Source: Bacteroidia bacterium
GTDB taxonomy: Bacteria > Bacteroidota > Bacteroidia > Bacteroidales > Azobacteroidaceae
Assembly: GCA_025996895.1 (NCBI GenBank)
Contig: BNTW01000105.1
Span: 1-7,735 of the forward strand
Length of the DNA: 7,735 nt
Direction: 5' to 3'
Position numbers and translations under genes: made by a program. Each line of letters begins with the position of its first letter. The first letter of the stretch is position 1. Shown here one piece after another: positions 6,765 through 7,735 of this stretch. The notes beneath the pieces are model-generated. The model had not been told where the DNA came from. It ran no database searches and saw only the letters and a program-made list of their open reading frames with translations.

Positions 6765-7020
6765 GTTTGGCACGCTCTTTGCTATTCTTCCTTTCGTAAC
6801 AATTTTATGATGCTAATAATTCCTAAAAATAGTGTGATTTATGTTGTAAAACATATAAAATTATTTTAAAAAATGCAAAATAATATGCTACACACACACA
6901 TTACTCACCTGGCGGTTTAATAAAAATTCACACGCTATACGTCTTGTAACGCGTCTTTTTTCTCACGCGCGTAATATACAAAAAATATTTTTAATACGCA
7001 ACAATCCCGAAGGCGTTTTC

Positions 7021-7045
7021 ACCCCCCAGCCCCCTAAAGGGGGAG
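7021..7045 (-). repeat. G/C-rich palindromic repeat, copy A (inverted relative to B and C)
   Basis: Read on the - strand it runs CTCCCCCTTTAGGGGG followed by CTGGGGGGT. It has its own short palindrome (CCCCCTTTAGGGGG) plus a G-rich tail. It matches copy B in the opposite orientation, 30 bp away, so the two could fold into one long imperfect hairpin. Confidence 0.75.
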
Positions 7046-7075
7046 AAAAAGCCCTTGCAAAATTGTGCGCTGCCA

Positions 7076-7109
7076 CTCCCTCCCCTTCAGGGGAGGGCTG
7101 GGGTGGGGT
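7076..7109 (+). repeat. G/C-rich palindromic repeat, copy B
   Basis: The core CTCCCCTTCAGGGGAG-like palindrome (from 7079) is followed by GGCTGGGGTGGGGT. It shares CCCCTTCAGGGG with copy C and the CTGGGG tail with copy A. The run 7090-7108 also fits a G-quadruplex pattern. Confidence 0.75.
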
Positions 7110-7150
7110 CATTCTCAACTCTCAATTCTTCAACTCATAACTCAATAAAC

Positions 7151-7735
7151 ATGCGAACAATTAAATTTTTGACATTATTTTTTCTGTTTTTTCCCGCCGG
7201 TGCTTTCGCCCAATGGGAAGTAGAACAACAAATGCCGTTTGAGGCATTTACCCCTTGGGATAACGTAGAGACTTGGCATGTCACGTCTTTACAATACGAC
7301 GATGTTTTTTTGTGGCAGAGCGATCTATTTTATCGCGACAATCTCTTTTCGTTTGAGGAATTTTCGTTATTCAATCCTTCGAGCGATTTCCTGACCAATG
7401 TCCTAAGCGACCGGTTGTTGCGAGACGTCAATCCCGATCCTGACGGGTATCTCGACCACTTGGCGATTTCGTCTATGGTTATTCCGTTGGGAAACGGCGG
7501 TTTATTCTTGCTGATTATTTCCGTGCTTTATTTTTCTATTTTATTGACTAAAAAATACTTCGTAAAAATGAAAACAACGATACACCCCTTCAGGGGGGTT
7601 GGGGGTAAATTAACCATTCTCTTTTTCCTGCTTTTATGCGGAGGAACAATACAAGCCCAACTTCCTGTAAAAGCTATTCCGGATAATATTTTTGTAGCAC
7701 CTGTAGCTACACCAACTTGGAACGTTATTGATATT
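7151..7735 (+). CDS. Exported membrane-anchored protein of unknown function, open to the window end
   Basis: The frame from ATG 7151 is open for 195 codons and runs off the right edge without a stop. Residues 1-20 are a clear Sec signal peptide (MRTIKFLTLFFLFF, cleavage likely after AFA|Q). Residues 21-108 form a soluble, acidic and aromatic-rich segment (TPWDNVETWHV, FNPSSDFLTN, VNPDPDGYLDH). Residues 110-133 are hydrophobic (IPLGNGG, then LFLLIISVLYFSILL) with a basic KK tail, like the short C-terminal anchors common on small Bacteroidota envelope proteins. The first module looks complete here, yet the frame continues through Met140 into a second signal peptide (KLTILFFLLLCGGTIQA|Q, 153-170) and a new mature start, LPVKAIPDNIFVAPV. 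I do not recognise the family. It could be one fused gene, or two genes joined by loss of a stop. Confidence 0.7.
   Translation, partial: MRTIKFLTLFFLFFPAGAFAQWEVEQQMPFEAFTPWDNVETWHVTSLQYDDVFLWQSDLFYRDNLFSFEEFSLFNPSSDFLTNVLSDRLLRDVNPDPDGYLDHLAISSMVIPLGNGGLFLLIISVLYFSILLTKKYFVKMKTTIHPFRGVGGKLTILFFLLLCGGTIQAQLPVKAIPDNIFVAPVATPTWNVIDI
7568..7735 (+). CDS. Possible separate second exported protein (alternative start, partial)
   Basis: An ATG at 7568, preceded by an A-rich stretch (GTAAAA), lies in the same frame as the upstream gene. It begins its own signal peptide: MKTTI, eight residues from the repeat (HPFRGVGG), then KLTILFFLLLCGGTIQAQ. The mature start LPVKAIPDNIFVAP, then TPTWNVIDI, resembles the N-termini of large Ig-like or cadherin-like repeat surface proteins of Bacteroidota; this is inference from a short stretch. 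In the +1 frame a TAA lies just before this ATG (7563-7565), so a one-base slip or sequencing error near 7549-7554 (AAAAAA) would give two separate genes. Confidence 0.5.
   Translation, partial: MKTTIHPFRGVGGKLTILFFLLLCGGTIQAQLPVKAIPDNIFVAPVATPTWNVIDI
7583..7606 (+). repeat. Palindromic repeat, copy C, in frame within a signal peptide
   Basis: CACCCCTTCAGGGG followed by GGTTGGGGGT matches copy B over CCCCTTCAGGGG and the G-rich tail. It is 24 nt long, exactly eight codons (HPFRGVGG), and leaves the frame intact. Removing it would join MKTTI directly to KLTILFFLLL, a normal signal peptide, which suggests insertion into a once ordinary gene. Confidence 0.7.

Larger units (their letters stand above)
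6765..7150. other. Gene-free AT-rich region with G/C-rich repeats
   Basis: No frame with a plausible start and coding character crosses this stretch. Bases 6765-7010 are AT-rich with a short CA run (6890-6900) and no clear promoter; I could not find a convincing TAnnTTTG. Bases 7021-7109 hold the inverted repeat pair. Bases 7111-7150, just before the next ATG, contain no G at all and several CTCAA units, so the leader there should be unstructured. Confidence 0.7.

Noticed and set aside
6890..6900. CA dinucleotide run
   Set aside because: Only 11 nt, too short to be a meaningful microsatellite.
6949..6971. Possible hairpin ACGCG...CGCGT
   Set aside because: Only five paired bases with an unmatched flank and no T-run; weak and probably chance.
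7021..7109. CRISPR array or terminator
   Set aside because: Only two units in opposite orientation, no equal spacers, and no T-run after the stem; a palindromic repeat pair fits better.

Overview
The window looks like a chromosomal segment from a member of the Bacteroidota, probably Bacteroidales. Three things point there: promoters of the Bacteroidetes type (TTTG, about 20 bp, TAnnTTTG); A-rich leaders mostly without Shine-Dalgarno sequences; and protein variants typical of that phylum (HolB, MetF, B12-dependent NrdJ, Nif3, C4 zinc-ribbon coiled-coil). I cannot name a genus.

Layout. (1) Bases 1-72 are the 3' part of a 5S rRNA gene on the + strand, the end of an rRNA operon running in from the left, closed by a hairpin terminator at 75-122. 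(2) Facing it on the - strand, read right to left, is nrdJ (4775-2232, class II ribonucleotide reductase), then metF (2203-1250, methylenetetrahydrofolate reductase), then holB (1250-126, DNA polymerase III delta' subunit). metF and holB overlap by one base (TAATG). A 28-bp gap separates nrdJ from metF and holds a TATCTTTG promoter element, so metF-holB may be transcribed both with nrdJ and on its own. (3) A 306-bp AT-rich divergent region (4776-5081) carries promoters for nrdJ (-) and for the next pair (+), plus three copies of a 12-nt motif, GTTTTCNAAAAT. (4) On the + strand, nif3 (5082-5846) and a coiled-coil zinc-ribbon gene (5854-6708) form a tight pair ending in a strong terminator (6731-6764). 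(5) An AT-rich stretch of about 380 bp follows, with a G/C-rich inverted palindromic repeat pair and a strong G-quadruplex motif. (6) From 7151 to the right edge a + strand frame stays open. It encodes a secreted or envelope protein with a signal peptide and a membrane segment. It then runs without a stop into a second signal peptide, which is interrupted by an in-frame third copy of the repeat.

Regions 1-4 are mostly housekeeping: DNA precursor synthesis (NrdJ), one-carbon metabolism (MetF), replication clamp loading (HolB), and a conserved but poorly understood Nif3/zinc-ribbon pair. The least ordinary part is 7010-7735, where repeat elements, a G-quadruplex candidate and a two-signal-peptide reading frame occur together. 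I see no CRISPR array, transposase, tRNA or defence system, and nothing that amounts to a clearly new multi-gene system.
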